From contig CAYJKY010000006.1 of NCBI GenBank assembly GCA_964370825.1, positions 1-64,000 on the forward strand: a stretch of 64,000 bases of DNA, written 5' to 3'. A model generated the notes under the pieces. That model was not told the DNA's origin and did not search any database. It worked only from the letters and a program-made list of their open reading frames with translations. Below, piece by piece: positions 35,721 through 44,715 of the stretch. Positions within the stretch are counted from its first letter, which is position 1. Each line of letters starts with the position of its first letter. The DNA comes from CAYJBH01 sp964370825 (GTDB lineage Bacteria; Bacillota; Clostridia; Oscillospirales; Ruminococcaceae). A program made the position numbers and the translations under genes.

Positions 35721-36890
35721 TTACAGCTGTTCCGTTTCGGCTAGATATACGCCTATAAAACAGCCGAGCGCCGTTACAAGCTGATCTTCATCTAAATCGA
35801 ACTTATTGCTGTGCAGTGGATATATACAGTCCTTGTCTGGATTGTATATCCCTACCCTAAAAAATGTTCCGGGGATATGCTGCAGATAGTATCCAAAATC
35901 CTCAGATACAGGTGTTTTTTCAATTTCGGTAACCTCGTATCCAATTTTTTTCGCTGTGCTTGCGACCAAGCTTGTCTCCCGTTCATGATTTGTCAACACG
36001 GGATAACCACGGGTGTATCGGTAAGTATATTGAACCCCATACATCTCGCAGGAGCTTTTAACCGCAAGTTCGATCTTCCTCTCTAACAGCTCGGAAACCT
36101 CCATTTCGTAGCTTCTTGAGGTGCCTTCCATCACAACTTTACCCGGAATGACATTGTATGAATGACCACCATGGATGTTGCATATGCTTATCACTGCTGA
36201 TTTAAGGGGCGAGACGAACCTGCTTATTATACTATTTATGTTGACTACTGCCGTAGCCATTGCTGTTATTGTGTCTACCGTGTCGGAAGGTCTGCTACCG
36301 TGCCCACCTTTACCTGTAAATTCTACCGAAAAATTATCGGTTGCAGCCATATAGTTACCTGCTCTCACCCCTACAGTTCCGGCCGGTAATTCATCCGATA
36401 CATGGTAGCCGTATATCCGGTCTACCCCGTCGAGGCATCCATCCTCTATCATAGGTGCGGCACCACCCGGAAGCAACTCCTCGGCGTATTGAAAGATGAA
36501 TACAACGTTCCCTTTCAGCTGATGAGGATTTTCATTAAAATGATGTGCAAGACCCAACAGTGTAGCAACATGCCCGTCATGCCCGCAGGCATGCATTACC
36601 CCGGGAACTTTGCTTGCATACTCATGCGATTTTTTCTCCTGTAGCCTTAAGGCATCCATATCGGCACGAAAGGCTATACACTGACCCGGTTTATCCGATG
36701 TAATTTTTGCCACAATTCCGTGCTTCCCGGCGGTTCTGTAACTTATTCCAATCTCATCGAGCTGCTTTTTAATATACTCAACCGTTTCCTCCTCATGAAA
36801 AGAGACAGACGGATTCATGTGAAGATGTCGACGATACCGCACCATCCTATCAAACTGTTTTGCCGCAAAGTCATTTATTTTGTCCTTCAA
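35721..36890 (-). CDS. M20-family amidohydrolase
   Basis: 389 residues, IAA-amino acid hydrolase/N-acyl amino acid amidohydrolase type. Metal-binding and catalytic residues are in HACGHDGHVATLLGL, QYAEELLPGGA (Glu) and near the end LHSNKFDLDE; the dimerisation domain begins GGHGSRPSD. Releases an amino acid from an N-acyl or N-acetyl conjugate. Its promoter must lie within the short region before tepA's terminator; none is obvious. Confidence 0.92.
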   Translation of the reverse strand: MKDKINDFAAKQFDRMVRYRRHLHMNPSVSFHEEETVEYIKKQLDEIGISYRTAGKHGIVAKITSDKPGQCIAFRADMDALRLQEKKSHEYASKVPGVMHACGHDGHVATLLGLAHHFNENPHQLKGNVVFIFQYAEELLPGGAAPMIEDGCLDGVDRIYGYHVSDELPAGTVGVRAGNYMAATDNFSVEFTGKGGHGSRPSDTVDTITAMATAVVNINSIISRFVSPLKSAVISICNIHGGHSYNVIPGKVVMEGTSRSYEMEVSELLERKIELAVKSSCEMYGVQYTYRYTRGYPVLTNHERETSLVASTAKKIGYEVTEIEKTPVSEDFGYYLQHIPGTFFRVGIYNPDKDCIYPLHSNKFDLDEDQLVTALGCFIGVYLAETEQL

Positions 36891-36927
36891 AATTAAAACC
36901 TACCTTTCATGCAAAAAAACAATGACA

Positions 36928-36981
36928 CGCAACGGCCTTTTTGCCTGTTGTGTGTCACCATTGTTATTTTAATTTATATCA
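36928..36981 (-). terminator. Intrinsic terminator of tepA
   Basis: On the minus strand, a long hairpin formed by 36930-36964 arms (ACAATG...GGC pairing with GCC...CATTGT) is followed by a run of seven T. It separates tepA from the M20 gene. Confidence 0.8.
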
Positions 36982-37016
36982 TACACGCACCCTGTTGTCA
37001 ACAAAATTCACTATAA

Positions 37017-37748
37017 TTATTTAATTTTATTATCTTTTTTTACGCTACTTTTATCTACGGGGCGTTTCTTTTTTGGCTTTTCACCGGTCGGGTCCATCCT
37101 ATCCGCCATGGTGTAAATATAGTTTAGTGCATCCGATAATGTCCCAAGGCTGTCTATCAACCCTTCTTCAACCGCTGTTGAACCACTCAGAACCGTTCCG
37201 ATGTCCATCACGAGTTGATCGGTATTCATCATCAACTCGGAGAAACGCTTTTCGGAAATATTGGAATTTCTTGCCACAAACCCGGTTATTCTGCCTTGTA
37301 TCTCCCTTAAATATTCAAGGCTTTGAGGCACCGCTAAAAGGGTTCCGGAATGTCTAACGGGATGCACCGTCATGGTTGCCGTCGGGACAATAAAGCTGTA
37401 ATCGGCACTGACGGCAAGAGGTATCCCGATGGAGTGTCCTCCGCCGAGCACCAATGACGCGGAAGGTTTCTTCACACCGGCTATAAGTTCCGCCAATGCC
37501 AAACCTGCCTCCACATCCCCCCCTACCGTATTTAATATTACAAGCAATCCATCTATTTCAGGGTCCTCCTCAATTGCAATCAGTTGAGGGATGACATGCT
37601 CATACTTTGTCGTTTTTTGGCTCTGTGGTGCTATGGTGTGTCCTTCCACCTGCCCGATAATACTCAGGCAGTGTATAGCTCTTCGCCCCTTTGTTTTAAA
37701 TACACTCCCGTTTTCTATTACGGTTTCGGCGGCTTGATTTTCCTGCAT
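37017..37748 (-). CDS. tepA: ClpP-fold serine protease, translocation-enhancing protein TepA
   Basis: 243 residues with the ClpP/crotonase fold. Nucleophile Ser106 lies in LGGGHSIGIPLA and the catalytic His129 in TMTVHPVRHSG, both as in TepA/YmfB of Bacillus. The C-terminus is a lysine-rich tail (KPKKKRPVDKSSVKKDNK). TepA is implicated in protein translocation and degradation of accumulated signal peptides or small proteins. Divergent from the rnf operon. Confidence 0.88.
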   Translation of the reverse strand: MQENQAAETVIENGSVFKTKGRRAIHCLSIIGQVEGHTIAPQSQKTTKYEHVIPQLIAIEEDPEIDGLLVILNTVGGDVEAGLALAELIAGVKKPSASLVLGGGHSIGIPLAVSADYSFIVPTATMTVHPVRHSGTLLAVPQSLEYLREIQGRITGFVARNSNISEKRFSELMMNTDQLVMDIGTVLSGSTAVEEGLIDSLGTLSDALNYIYTMADRMDPTGEKPKKKRPVDKSSVKKDNKIK

Positions 37749-37824
37749 AGTTTGTTCTCCTATGGTTTATTTTTACTTATTATGCCCAAAAATTATATAT
37801 TCTTGTCAAAATTTAAATTTTTGG

Positions 37825-37853
37825 TTGCAAATGCGTTTTTATAGTGGTAGAAT
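37825..37853 (+). promoter_or_regulatory. Sigma-A promoter of the rnf operon
   Basis: TTGCAA (37825-37830), 17-base spacer, TAGAAT (37848-37853), 32 bases before the rnfC TTG start. Confidence 0.65.
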
Positions 37854-37885
37854 ATAGTGTAGAGTTCTTTCATAAGAGGTAGGGA

Positions 37886-39190
37886 TTGTTTAAGAAATTA
37901 CGGCGCAGCTCGGAAGGAGTTCATGCGCCTCATAACAAGTTAACCGATAACAGCCGAACACGTATCATGCCTGTTCCGGATTTTATCTACCTTCCGTTAC
38001 GTCAGCATATCGGCGCACCGGCTAAGCCCATTGTCGGAAAGGGCGATGAAGTTTTTGTCGGAACAAAGGTTGCCGAAGCAGGTGGATTTGTATCCAGCCC
38101 AATCTACAGTGGTGTTTCCGGCAAGGTAAAAGAAATTACCGAGCTGCAGTTTGCAAACGGAAAGGAAAGTTGTATCGTTATCGAATCGGATAAGGAGCAG
38201 ACTCTTTCCTCCGAAATAGTTCCGCCTAAAGTGGTGGATTATGATACCTTTGTTAAGGCAGTGGCGGAGAGTGGACTTGTCGGTCTTGGTGGAGCAGGTT
38301 TCCCGACAGCAGTAAAGCTTTCTCCCAAAAGTCTTCTTGCCATAGACACCTTAATTATTAACGCTGCAGAGTGTGAACCTTACATCACGGCTGATAACCG
38401 TGAAATGCTTGAATGTCCTGACCATGTAATGGCAGGCATAGTATTGGTGAAACGGTTTTTAGGCATAAAAAATATTTTAATAGGTATTGAGCGCAACAAG
38501 CCGGACGCCGTTGACCTTATGTTCAGCCTTGCGGCCGGGGATAAAAGTATAACGGTTGTGCCGCTTGAAACACGATACCCTCAGGGTGCCGAAAAAATAT
38601 TGATAGAGACCATGACCGGCCGAGAGGTTCCGGTTGGGGGGCTACCCTCGGATGTCGGCGTTATTGTGTTAAACGTTGCCACGGTATCCTTTATATCAAA
38701 ATACATCGAATCGGGAATGCCTCTTATAAAAAAGAGAGTAACCGTAGACGGAGATGCCATTGCAAACCCACAAAATTTCGAGGTTTTCATAGGAACCCCC
38801 ATCAAGGATGTTATAGATTATTGCGGTGGTTATTCAAAACAGGTCGGTAAGCTGATTATGGGTGGCCCTATGATGGGAATTTCAATTCCAAACCCTGATT
38901 TGCCGATACAAAAACAGACAAACGCTATCCTTGCACTTTCACAAAAAAAGGCAAGACCTCCGATTACTACCGCCTGCATTCGATGTGGAAGATGCGTTGC
39001 CGCATGTCCTATGGGCCTTTCGCCGGTGGAAATATCCGATGGATACGAGATTGAAGATGTTAATGAACTGACTGTTTTAAATATAGCAAGCTGTATAGAG
39101 TGTGGGTGTTGTTCCTTTACCTGCCCGGCAAAAAGGCCGCTGACACCAACCATGAAGCTTGCAAAGGTTATGCAACGAGGAGGAAAATAG
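37886..39190 (+). CDS. rnfC: Rnf complex subunit C
   Basis: 434 residues. N-terminal barrel-sandwich domain, NAD/FMN-binding region with GLGGAGFPTAVKL and INAAECEPYITADNREM, and two 4Fe-4S motifs near the C-terminus: CIRCGRCVAACPMGL and CIECGCCSFTCPAKRPL. RnfC carries the NAD+ site of the ferredoxin:NAD+ oxidoreductase, which couples electron transfer to Na+ or H+ export. Start is TTG at 37886 after AGAGG. First gene of rnfCDGEAB, the order seen in Acetobacterium and Clostridium. Confidence 0.97.
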   Translation: MFKKLRRSSEGVHAPHNKLTDNSRTRIMPVPDFIYLPLRQHIGAPAKPIVGKGDEVFVGTKVAEAGGFVSSPIYSGVSGKVKEITELQFANGKESCIVIESDKEQTLSSEIVPPKVVDYDTFVKAVAESGLVGLGGAGFPTAVKLSPKSLLAIDTLIINAAECEPYITADNREMLECPDHVMAGIVLVKRFLGIKNILIGIERNKPDAVDLMFSLAAGDKSITVVPLETRYPQGAEKILIETMTGREVPVGGLPSDVGVIVLNVATVSFISKYIESGMPLIKKRVTVDGDAIANPQNFEVFIGTPIKDVIDYCGGYSKQVGKLIMGGPMMGISIPNPDLPIQKQTNAILALSQKKARPPITTACIRCGRCVAACPMGLSPVEISDGYEIEDVNELTVLNIASCIECGCCSFTCPAKRPLTPTMKLAKVMQRGGK

Positions 39191-39191
39191 T

Positions 39192-40133
39192 ATGAACGAT
39201 AAACTTTATGCAAGCTCCTCCCCTCACCTATTAGACAACATTACCACAAGGCAGATAATGTTTAAGGTGTTGTTGGCACTTCTTCCTGCAGCAGCAGCAG
39301 CCACCTTAATTTTCGGGTATCAAGCGGCCGTACTGATTTGTGTTACTGTATCTGCATGTGTTGCCTTCGAGGCGATATGGGCAGTAATAACAAAACGTCC
39401 TCAAACTGTCGGAGACCTTTCGGCGGTTGTGACCGGTGTGCTACTTGCCTTTAATCTTCCCTCAAACCTACCGCTTTGGATGGCAATTGTGGGTGCTTTT
39501 GTTGCAATTGTCATTGTAAAGATGCTGTTTGGTGGAATCGGCAATAACTTTGCCAACCCTGCAATTGTTGCAAGAATCGTGCTTGCACTTTCCTTTACAT
39601 CTGCAATGACCGATTACCCATACGTTCCGTCAGTAACTTCTGTCGAGGCGCTTGCCGGTGCCACCCCCTTTGTTGCCGCACAGACGATAAGTGTTCAATA
39701 TATCGACTTAATAATTGGTACACACAGTGGAGTTTTAGGCGAGACAAGCACCATTGCCCTATTGATGGGCGGAATATATTTAATTATGGCAAGGGTAATT
39801 TCCCCTGCCACACCACTATGTTATCTTGCGGTTATACTTGCCTTCACCCTTGCAACCGGACGCAATGTAATACTTGAACTTGCAGGTGGCGGATTAATGC
39901 TTGGTGCATTTTTCATGGCAACCGACTACACCACCTCACCCTTTACCCTTAAGGGTAAAATCATCTATGGTCTCGGATTAGGGCTGATAACAGGATTAAT
40001 TCGATATTATGGCAACATGACAGAGGGTGTTTCCTACGCCATACTGATAATGAATATACTTGTTCCTTATATTAACAAGCTAACACGCCAAAGGGTATTA
40101 GGAGGTAAGGGTCTTGCCAAAATCAAAAAATAA
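39192..40133 (+). CDS. rnfD: Rnf complex subunit D
   Basis: About 313 residues, multi-spanning membrane subunit with SPHLLDNITTRQIMFKVL, NNFANPAIVARIVLALSF and the flavinylation-type motif EALAGATPF, in which the Thr carries covalently bound FMN. The motif has Ala where Ser is common before GAT. ATG 39192 follows GAGGAGG and lies one base after the rnfC stop. The end overlaps rnfG by 20 bases. Confidence 0.96.
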   Translation: MNDKLYASSSPHLLDNITTRQIMFKVLLALLPAAAAATLIFGYQAAVLICVTVSACVAFEAIWAVITKRPQTVGDLSAVVTGVLLAFNLPSNLPLWMAIVGAFVAIVIVKMLFGGIGNNFANPAIVARIVLALSFTSAMTDYPYVPSVTSVEALAGATPFVAAQTISVQYIDLIIGTHSGVLGETSTIALLMGGIYLIMARVISPATPLCYLAVILAFTLATGRNVILELAGGGLMLGAFFMATDYTTSPFTLKGKIIYGLGLGLITGLIRYYGNMTEGVSYAILIMNILVPYINKLTRQRVLGGKGLAKIKK

Positions 40134-41333
40134 GAATAAAAATCCGGATATTTTACAGAAAACTACTCTTAACGTGGAAATAAGCACTGATACAGAAGAT
40201 GTGACGCAAACCGAACCAGTAGAGCTTGAAAATGCAGTTGAGCCTTCCGAGCTCGAAACTTCCGGTGAGGTTGCCGAGGTTGAAACTTCCGATGAAGTCG
40301 AGACGACCGACGATGTTGCCGAGGTTGAAGCTTCCGATGAAGTCGAGACGACCGACGATGTTGCCGAGGTTGAGGTTTCCGATGANNNNNNNNNNNNNNN
40401 NNNNNNNNNNNNNNNNNNNNNNNNNNNNNNNNNNNNNNNNNNNNNNNNNNNNNNNNNNNNNNNNNNNNNNNNNNNNNNNNNNNNNCTTCCGATGAAGTCG
40501 AGACGACCGACGATGTTGCCGAGGTTGAGGTTTCCGATGAGGTCGAGACGACCGACGATTTTGCCGAGGTTGAAGCTTCCGATGAGGTCGAGACGACCGA
40601 CGATTTTGCCGAGGTTGAAGCTTCCGATGAAGTTTCCGAGACAGATAATTCCGAACCTGTTACTATTGCAGATCTTAAAACAAACGTTGATGCATCACCT
40701 ATACCGGATATATATGATCAATTAGACGTCGCCGCTTCGACTGAAGTGCCGAGCACGGTTAATATACAGGCGATCCCAACAGAACAAAATGTGTGGTTAG
40801 AACGCCTTAAGCCGGTTATGGTTTTATGCGCCATCTGCATGGTTGCCGCACTTTTACTCGGTGTTACCAACGAACTAACCGCACCGATAATAGCAGCAAA
40901 TTCTTCCAATGCTGAAAAGCAAAGTATGCAGGAGCTTATCGCTCAAGCGGATGACTTTGTAGCAATAGAGCTGACCACCGAGCAGCTTGAAAATGCCGAC
41001 ACCGCATACACCGCAGTTCAGGGTGAGGAAACGGTCGGTTACATTGTTACCACATCCTCCAAAGGATATGGCGGAGATGTTCCGTTGGTGGTCGCATTTG
41101 ATGCCGAGGGAGCACTTAACGGAATAAGCATCGGTGACAATGGCGAAACACCCGGCATCGGAGATAGAATTTACGACGAGGCTTATTTAAGTCAATTTAT
41201 CGGCATAACCGTACAACTTCCCGAAACTGAGTATGACGGACTTAGTGGTGCAACCTATTCATCGGGTGCCGTCTACGAATCAGTCAACAAGGCACTCTCG
41301 GTAATATTAGCAATCACCGGGGAGGAGGAGTAA
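40114..41333 (+). CDS. rnfG: Rnf complex subunit G with acidic repeat extension (assembly gap inside)
   Basis: TTG start at 40114, eight bases after AGGAGG. The N-terminal part is a Glu/Asp/Thr/Val-rich extension built of 15-residue repeats (unit EVETTDDVAEVEASD), interrupted by 100 N at 40386-40485. After the gap the frame shifts only because 100 is not a multiple of three; the repeat-coding frame there continues directly into a membrane segment (VMVLCAICMVAALLLGV) and a normal RnfG FMN-binding domain ending with LSGATYSSGAV, whose Thr is the covalent FMN site. The usual RnfG is about 190-210 residues, so the extension of 200 or so residues, on the cytoplasmic side, is unusual. True length unknown. 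Confidence 0.88.
40262..40635 (+). repeat. 45-bp tandem repeats encoding an acidic 15-residue unit
   Basis: At least two full units lie before the gap and three after it, nearly identical at the DNA level, with variation such as DDV/DDF and EAS/EVS. The tract starts and ends with diverged units (VAEVETSD; EVSETDNSEP). The near-identity explains why the assembly failed here. Copy number is likely to differ between strains. Confidence 0.9.
40386..40485. other. Assembly gap of 100 N
   Basis: Exactly 100 unknown bases inside the tandem repeat of rnfG. The round number indicates a placeholder, not a measured length. The frame before (position mod 3 = 1) and after (mod 3 = 0) differ only because of this. 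Confidence 0.97.
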
Positions 41334-41335
41334 AG

Positions 41336-41393
41336 TTTGAAAACAAGTTTTCAAACATGGAGTTTTGTTCCTTTCAAACGAAGTGCGTTTGAA
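41336..41393 (+). other. Paired hairpins between rnfG and rnfE
   Basis: TTTGAAAA-CAAG-TTTTCAAA (41336-41355) and TTCAAACG-AAGTG-CGTTTGAA (41373-41393) lie in the only sizeable gap (116 bases) of the rnf operon. Without T-tracts they are more likely RNA processing or stability elements than terminators. Confidence 0.5.
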
Positions 41394-41449
41394 TTTCGTC
41401 ACGTTGTGCCGAAACCGGACAAAACATCAAGAAAGGAACGGTCATAATA

Positions 41450-42256
41450 ATGATAAATAGAGTAAAGGATTTACTGGTCAAGGGTATTCTCCTTGAAAAC
41501 CCGGTACTTCGATTGATTATAGGTGTCTGTCCGACTCTTGCGGTAACCACAACCGCGTTTAATGGGGTTGGAATGGGGCTTGCCGCAACCTTTGTGTTAA
41601 TATGCTCCAACATGGTTATTTCGGCGCTGAGAAACATTATTCCGGACAGGGTTCGCATACCGGCATATATCACGGTAATAGCGACCTTTGTTACCGTTGT
41701 CCAGATGGTGGTAAAGGCATATCTACCGGAGCTTGATGCATCACTCGGCATCTTCCTTCCGCTTATTGTTGTTAATTGCATCATTCTCGGTCGTGCCGAA
41801 ATGTTTGCATCTAAAAACACCGTCTTTTACAGTGCTGTAGACGGAATCTCGATGGGAATAGGCTTTACCATAACCCTTCTTCTTATGGGCGGAATACGAG
41901 AACTGCTCGGTGCTGGCACTTTTTTTGCAATCCCTGTAACCCAAGGTTATATTGAACCAATGGCAATTTTTGCCGCACCGGCAGGAGGCTTTTTTGTATA
42001 CGGAATATTAATTGCCCTTGCACTTCAGCTTGAGAAACTCCCCTTTTTCGGGCCTGCACCTACCGACCACAGCTGTATAGGGTGTCCTAACGAAAGCGGT
42101 TGCCCCGCATTTGAACGTGAGGGAGAGTTGAAAACTGCCGTATCGGAAAATGTTCAGCATGAAAGACATTCAACAGATAGAGTCACGACCACCCCGGCTC
42201 AGGCCGAAAACAAAGATTTTGTTACCAACGAAGAGAATAGTGAGGAGGTAAACTAA
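41450..42256 (+). CDS. rnfE: Rnf complex subunit E with cysteine-containing tail
   Basis: 268 residues. The first 200 are the six-helix RnfE/NqrD membrane core (NPVLRLIIGVCPTLAVTT, NCIILGRAEMFASKN, GGIRELLGAGTFF). A C-terminal extension of about 65 residues holds HSCIGCPNESGCPAF and an acidic tail. The core is half of the transmembrane Fe-S pathway formed with RnfA. AAAGGA is 12 bases before the ATG, a long spacing. The stop overlaps the start of rnfA by one base. Confidence 0.95.
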   Translation: MINRVKDLLVKGILLENPVLRLIIGVCPTLAVTTTAFNGVGMGLAATFVLICSNMVISALRNIIPDRVRIPAYITVIATFVTVVQMVVKAYLPELDASLGIFLPLIVVNCIILGRAEMFASKNTVFYSAVDGISMGIGFTITLLLMGGIRELLGAGTFFAIPVTQGYIEPMAIFAAPAGGFFVYGILIALALQLEKLPFFGPAPTDHSCIGCPNESGCPAFEREGELKTAVSENVQHERHSTDRVTTTPAQAENKDFVTNEENSEEVN

Positions 42257-42849
42257 TGGGAGCAGAGCTTGCAATTATCTTTTTTGGAATTATTCTTGTG
42301 GACAATTATGTCCTTGTTAAGTTTCTCGGCATCTGTCCATTTCTCGGAGTTTCAAAAAAATTAAACTCGGCATTTGGCATGAGCTGTGCCGTTATAGCGG
42401 TTATGGTGCTCGCTACTGCGGTAACACATCCGCTATACACCTATCTACTTTACCCTAACGGGTTAGATTACCTTTCCACCATAAGCTTTATTTTGGTTAT
42501 TGCAACACTTGTTCAGCTAGTGGAAATATTGCTAAAAAAATTTATACCTCCACTTTACAATGCACTCGGAATTTACCTTCCTCTTATCACAACAAACTGC
42601 GCTATACTCGGTGTTACTCTGCTTAACATTGAGAATGAATATGGGTATGTTGAAAGCTTGGTGAATGCAGCCGGTGCCGGAATCGGTTTCATGCTTGCAA
42701 TGGTCATGTTTGCCGGCGTACGCCGCAGGTTAGAAAATTCAAATCCGCCAAAGGCATTTGTCGGATTGCCAATAACGCTTGTTTCTGCAAGCATCGTCTC
42801 CCTCTCCTTCATGGGATTTGGCGGCATAATAGAAAACATTTTTCAGTAA
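42256..42849 (+). CDS. rnfA: Rnf complex subunit A
   Basis: 197 residues, six membrane helices. NYVLVKFLGICPFLGVSKKL and LITTNCAILGV contain the conserved cysteines that, with RnfE, ligate an intramembrane 2Fe-2S cluster. GAGGAGG precedes the ATG, which overlaps the rnfE stop. Confidence 0.97.
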   Translation: MGAELAIIFFGIILVDNYVLVKFLGICPFLGVSKKLNSAFGMSCAVIAVMVLATAVTHPLYTYLLYPNGLDYLSTISFILVIATLVQLVEILLKKFIPPLYNALGIYLPLITTNCAILGVTLLNIENEYGYVESLVNAAGAGIGFMLAMVMFAGVRRRLENSNPPKAFVGLPITLVSASIVSLSFMGFGGIIENIFQ

Positions 42850-42861
42850 TCGGAGAACAAA

Positions 42862-43668
42862 ATGACTATAGTTTTACCTATTATCATAATAGCGGGAGTT
42901 GGTGCCGTGGGCGCCGTTGTCTTGGTTGTATTCTCGGAGTTTTTTTCGGTTCCGAAGGACGAAAAGGCGGAACAATTGGAATCGGTTCTTCCCGGAGCAA
43001 ACTGTGGTGCATGTGGCTTTGCAGGCTGCTCTGACTATGCTAACGCAATAGCATCAGGAACCTCGGACAAACTTAATCTATGTACTCCGGGCGGTAACAG
43101 TGTTGCAGCATTGCTCGGCGATATCATGGGCTTGACGGTTGATGCTGTCGAGGCAAAAAAAGCTGTTATCCGCTGTCAAGGAAACTACAACAACACCGCA
43201 GACAAATATCTATACAGCGGTGTTATCAGCTGTGAGGCTTGTTCTACACTTTTTGGTGGCAGAAGTATATGTGGCTACGGATGTCTCGGTTATGGCGACT
43301 GTAAGGTAGTATGCAAATTTAACGCCATAGTTGTAGATAATGGACTTGCAACGGTCGATATGGAAAAATGCACCGGCTGTGGTGCATGTATCGAGGCATG
43401 TCCTAAAAAGATAATTTCGCTTGTTAGCGAGAACAATAAGCCGGTTGTACTTTGCGCCAACAAGGACAGGGGTAACATCACCCGAAAAGCCTGTAGCGCC
43501 GGATGTATCGGCTGTATGAAATGTACTAAAGTATGTCCAACATCGGAGAAATCGGTTTCGGTTAAGGACAACAATGCATCGATCGACCATGACCTATGTA
43601 TAGGCTGTGGGAAATGCACCGAGGCATGTCCGGTGAGTTGTATTTCTAAATCGATCAAAAGGCAATAA
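42862..43668 (+). CDS. rnfB: Rnf complex subunit B (ferredoxin-type)
   Basis: 268 residues: N-terminal membrane anchor (IVLPIIIIAGVGAVGAVVLVVF), a 4Fe-4S domain with GANCGACGFAGCSDYANAI, a central cysteine-rich region CGYGCLGYGDCKVVC, then ferredoxin-like clusters CTGCGACIEACP, CIGCMKCTKVCP and CIGCGKCTEACP. RnfB accepts electrons from reduced ferredoxin. Last gene of the operon; no obvious terminator follows before the next promoter at 43707. Confidence 0.97.
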   Translation: MTIVLPIIIIAGVGAVGAVVLVVFSEFFSVPKDEKAEQLESVLPGANCGACGFAGCSDYANAIASGTSDKLNLCTPGGNSVAALLGDIMGLTVDAVEAKKAVIRCQGNYNNTADKYLYSGVISCEACSTLFGGRSICGYGCLGYGDCKVVCKFNAIVVDNGLATVDMEKCTGCGACIEACPKKIISLVSENNKPVVLCANKDRGNITRKACSAGCIGCMKCTKVCPTSEKSVSVKDNNASIDHDLCIGCGKCTEACPVSCISKSIKRQ

Positions 43669-43706
43669 TCCGCAAAACACCTTAAAGTATATTATTTCGT
43701 TTTTCG

Positions 43707-43735
43707 TTGCATGTCTCGTTTTATTGTAGTATAAT
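43707..43735 (+). promoter_or_regulatory. Sigma-A promoter of the pilus-like operon
   Basis: TTGCAT (43707-43712), 17-base spacer, TATAAT (43730-43735), 38 bases before the lipoprotein start. Confidence 0.75.
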
Positions 43736-43773
43736 TTAACTAAGGTAATAACAAGGGGATTTTATTAAAATTA

Positions 43774-44715
43774 ATGATAAGAAAATTCCTATTATTAATA
43801 TCATTATGTGTTTTGCTTTCGGGTTGTAGTTTATTAGATTTTTTAAACTCAAACTCCGATGCAGAACTTGAACCGTTGCCCGAAAGCCCTGTAAGGACAG
43901 CTCTGAATGTCGCCGAAAGAATACCCTCTGCGGATGGTATCTCGGTGCTCAGTTCAGAATATGTGGTTATCGACCACTCTAACAGTGCAAAAGGCTATAT
44001 CATGGTTGAGTATGTAGGAGCACACACCGGTAAAATTAAATTTCGTGTGGTGGATGCCGCCGGAATTACCTATACCTACGATCTACACGACAAGAGCGGG
44101 TTTCAGACATTCCCGTTAACATCGGGTTCCGGAAGTTATACACTGACTACATATGAACAGGCCTCCGGCACCGAGTACTACACGGTTGATACCCAGAATA
44201 TCACCGCCACCATTGAAAACGAATTTACACCTTTTCTTTACTCAAATCAGTATGTGGACTTTAGCGAAGCTACCATTGCCGTTCAGGAGGCAAAGGAGCT
44301 TTATGAGTATACCTCTACCGACATTGAATTTATTGAAAGGGTTTTTTACTATACTCAGGACAGTATTGAGTATGATTATGATAAAGCAGGTGCAGCCGCT
44401 GACGGAACACTTGCAGGATACCTTCCGGTGCTGGATGAGTCGATTACGTCCGGCATGGGAATATGTTTCGACTATGCAGCCGTTATGACGGCAATGTTGC
44501 GCTCACAAAATATTCCTACCAAGCTTGTTATTGGGTATGCAGGTGATGTGTATCATGCTTGGATTAATGTTTACACCGATGAAACAGGCTGGATTAGTTC
44601 AATAGAGTTTGATGGAGTTGAGTGGAAGCTTATGGATCCGACCTTTGCAGATAGTGGTGCTGATACGACTTTTATTGGAACGGGGGAAAATTATGCAGAA
44701 AAATACGTCTACTAG
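43774..44715 (+). CDS. Transglutaminase-fold lipoprotein
   Basis: 313 residues. Signal peptide with lipobox LLSGC (Cys18), a beta-rich domain (60-150) and a transglutaminase-like domain with the triad Cys231 in MGICFDY, His261 in VYHAWINV and Asp288 in LMDPTF. Such bacterial proteins are usually cysteine proteases or transglutaminases acting at the cell surface. It is the first gene of the pilus-like operon and overlaps pilC by 23 bases, so it probably acts on the appendage or its environment. Confidence 0.87.
   Translation: MIRKFLLLISLCVLLSGCSLLDFLNSNSDAELEPLPESPVRTALNVAERIPSADGISVLSSEYVVIDHSNSAKGYIMVEYVGAHTGKIKFRVVDAAGITYTYDLHDKSGFQTFPLTSGSGSYTLTTYEQASGTEYYTVDTQNITATIENEFTPFLYSNQYVDFSEATIAVQEAKELYEYTSTDIEFIERVFYYTQDSIEYDYDKAGAAADGTLAGYLPVLDESITSGMGICFDYAAVMTAMLRSQNIPTKLVIGYAGDVYHAWINVYTDETGWISSIEFDGVEWKLMDPTFADSGADTTFIGTGENYAEKYVY

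Noticed and set aside
40262..40635. CRISPR array
   Set aside because: The 45-bp repeats are contiguous, without spacers, and are in-frame coding repeats of rnfG.
40114..40725. Separate Pro/Arg-rich protein read from the repeat after the gap
   Set aside because: This frame arises only from reading 100 N as a real length; it contradicts the acidic repeat frame that leads into RnfG.
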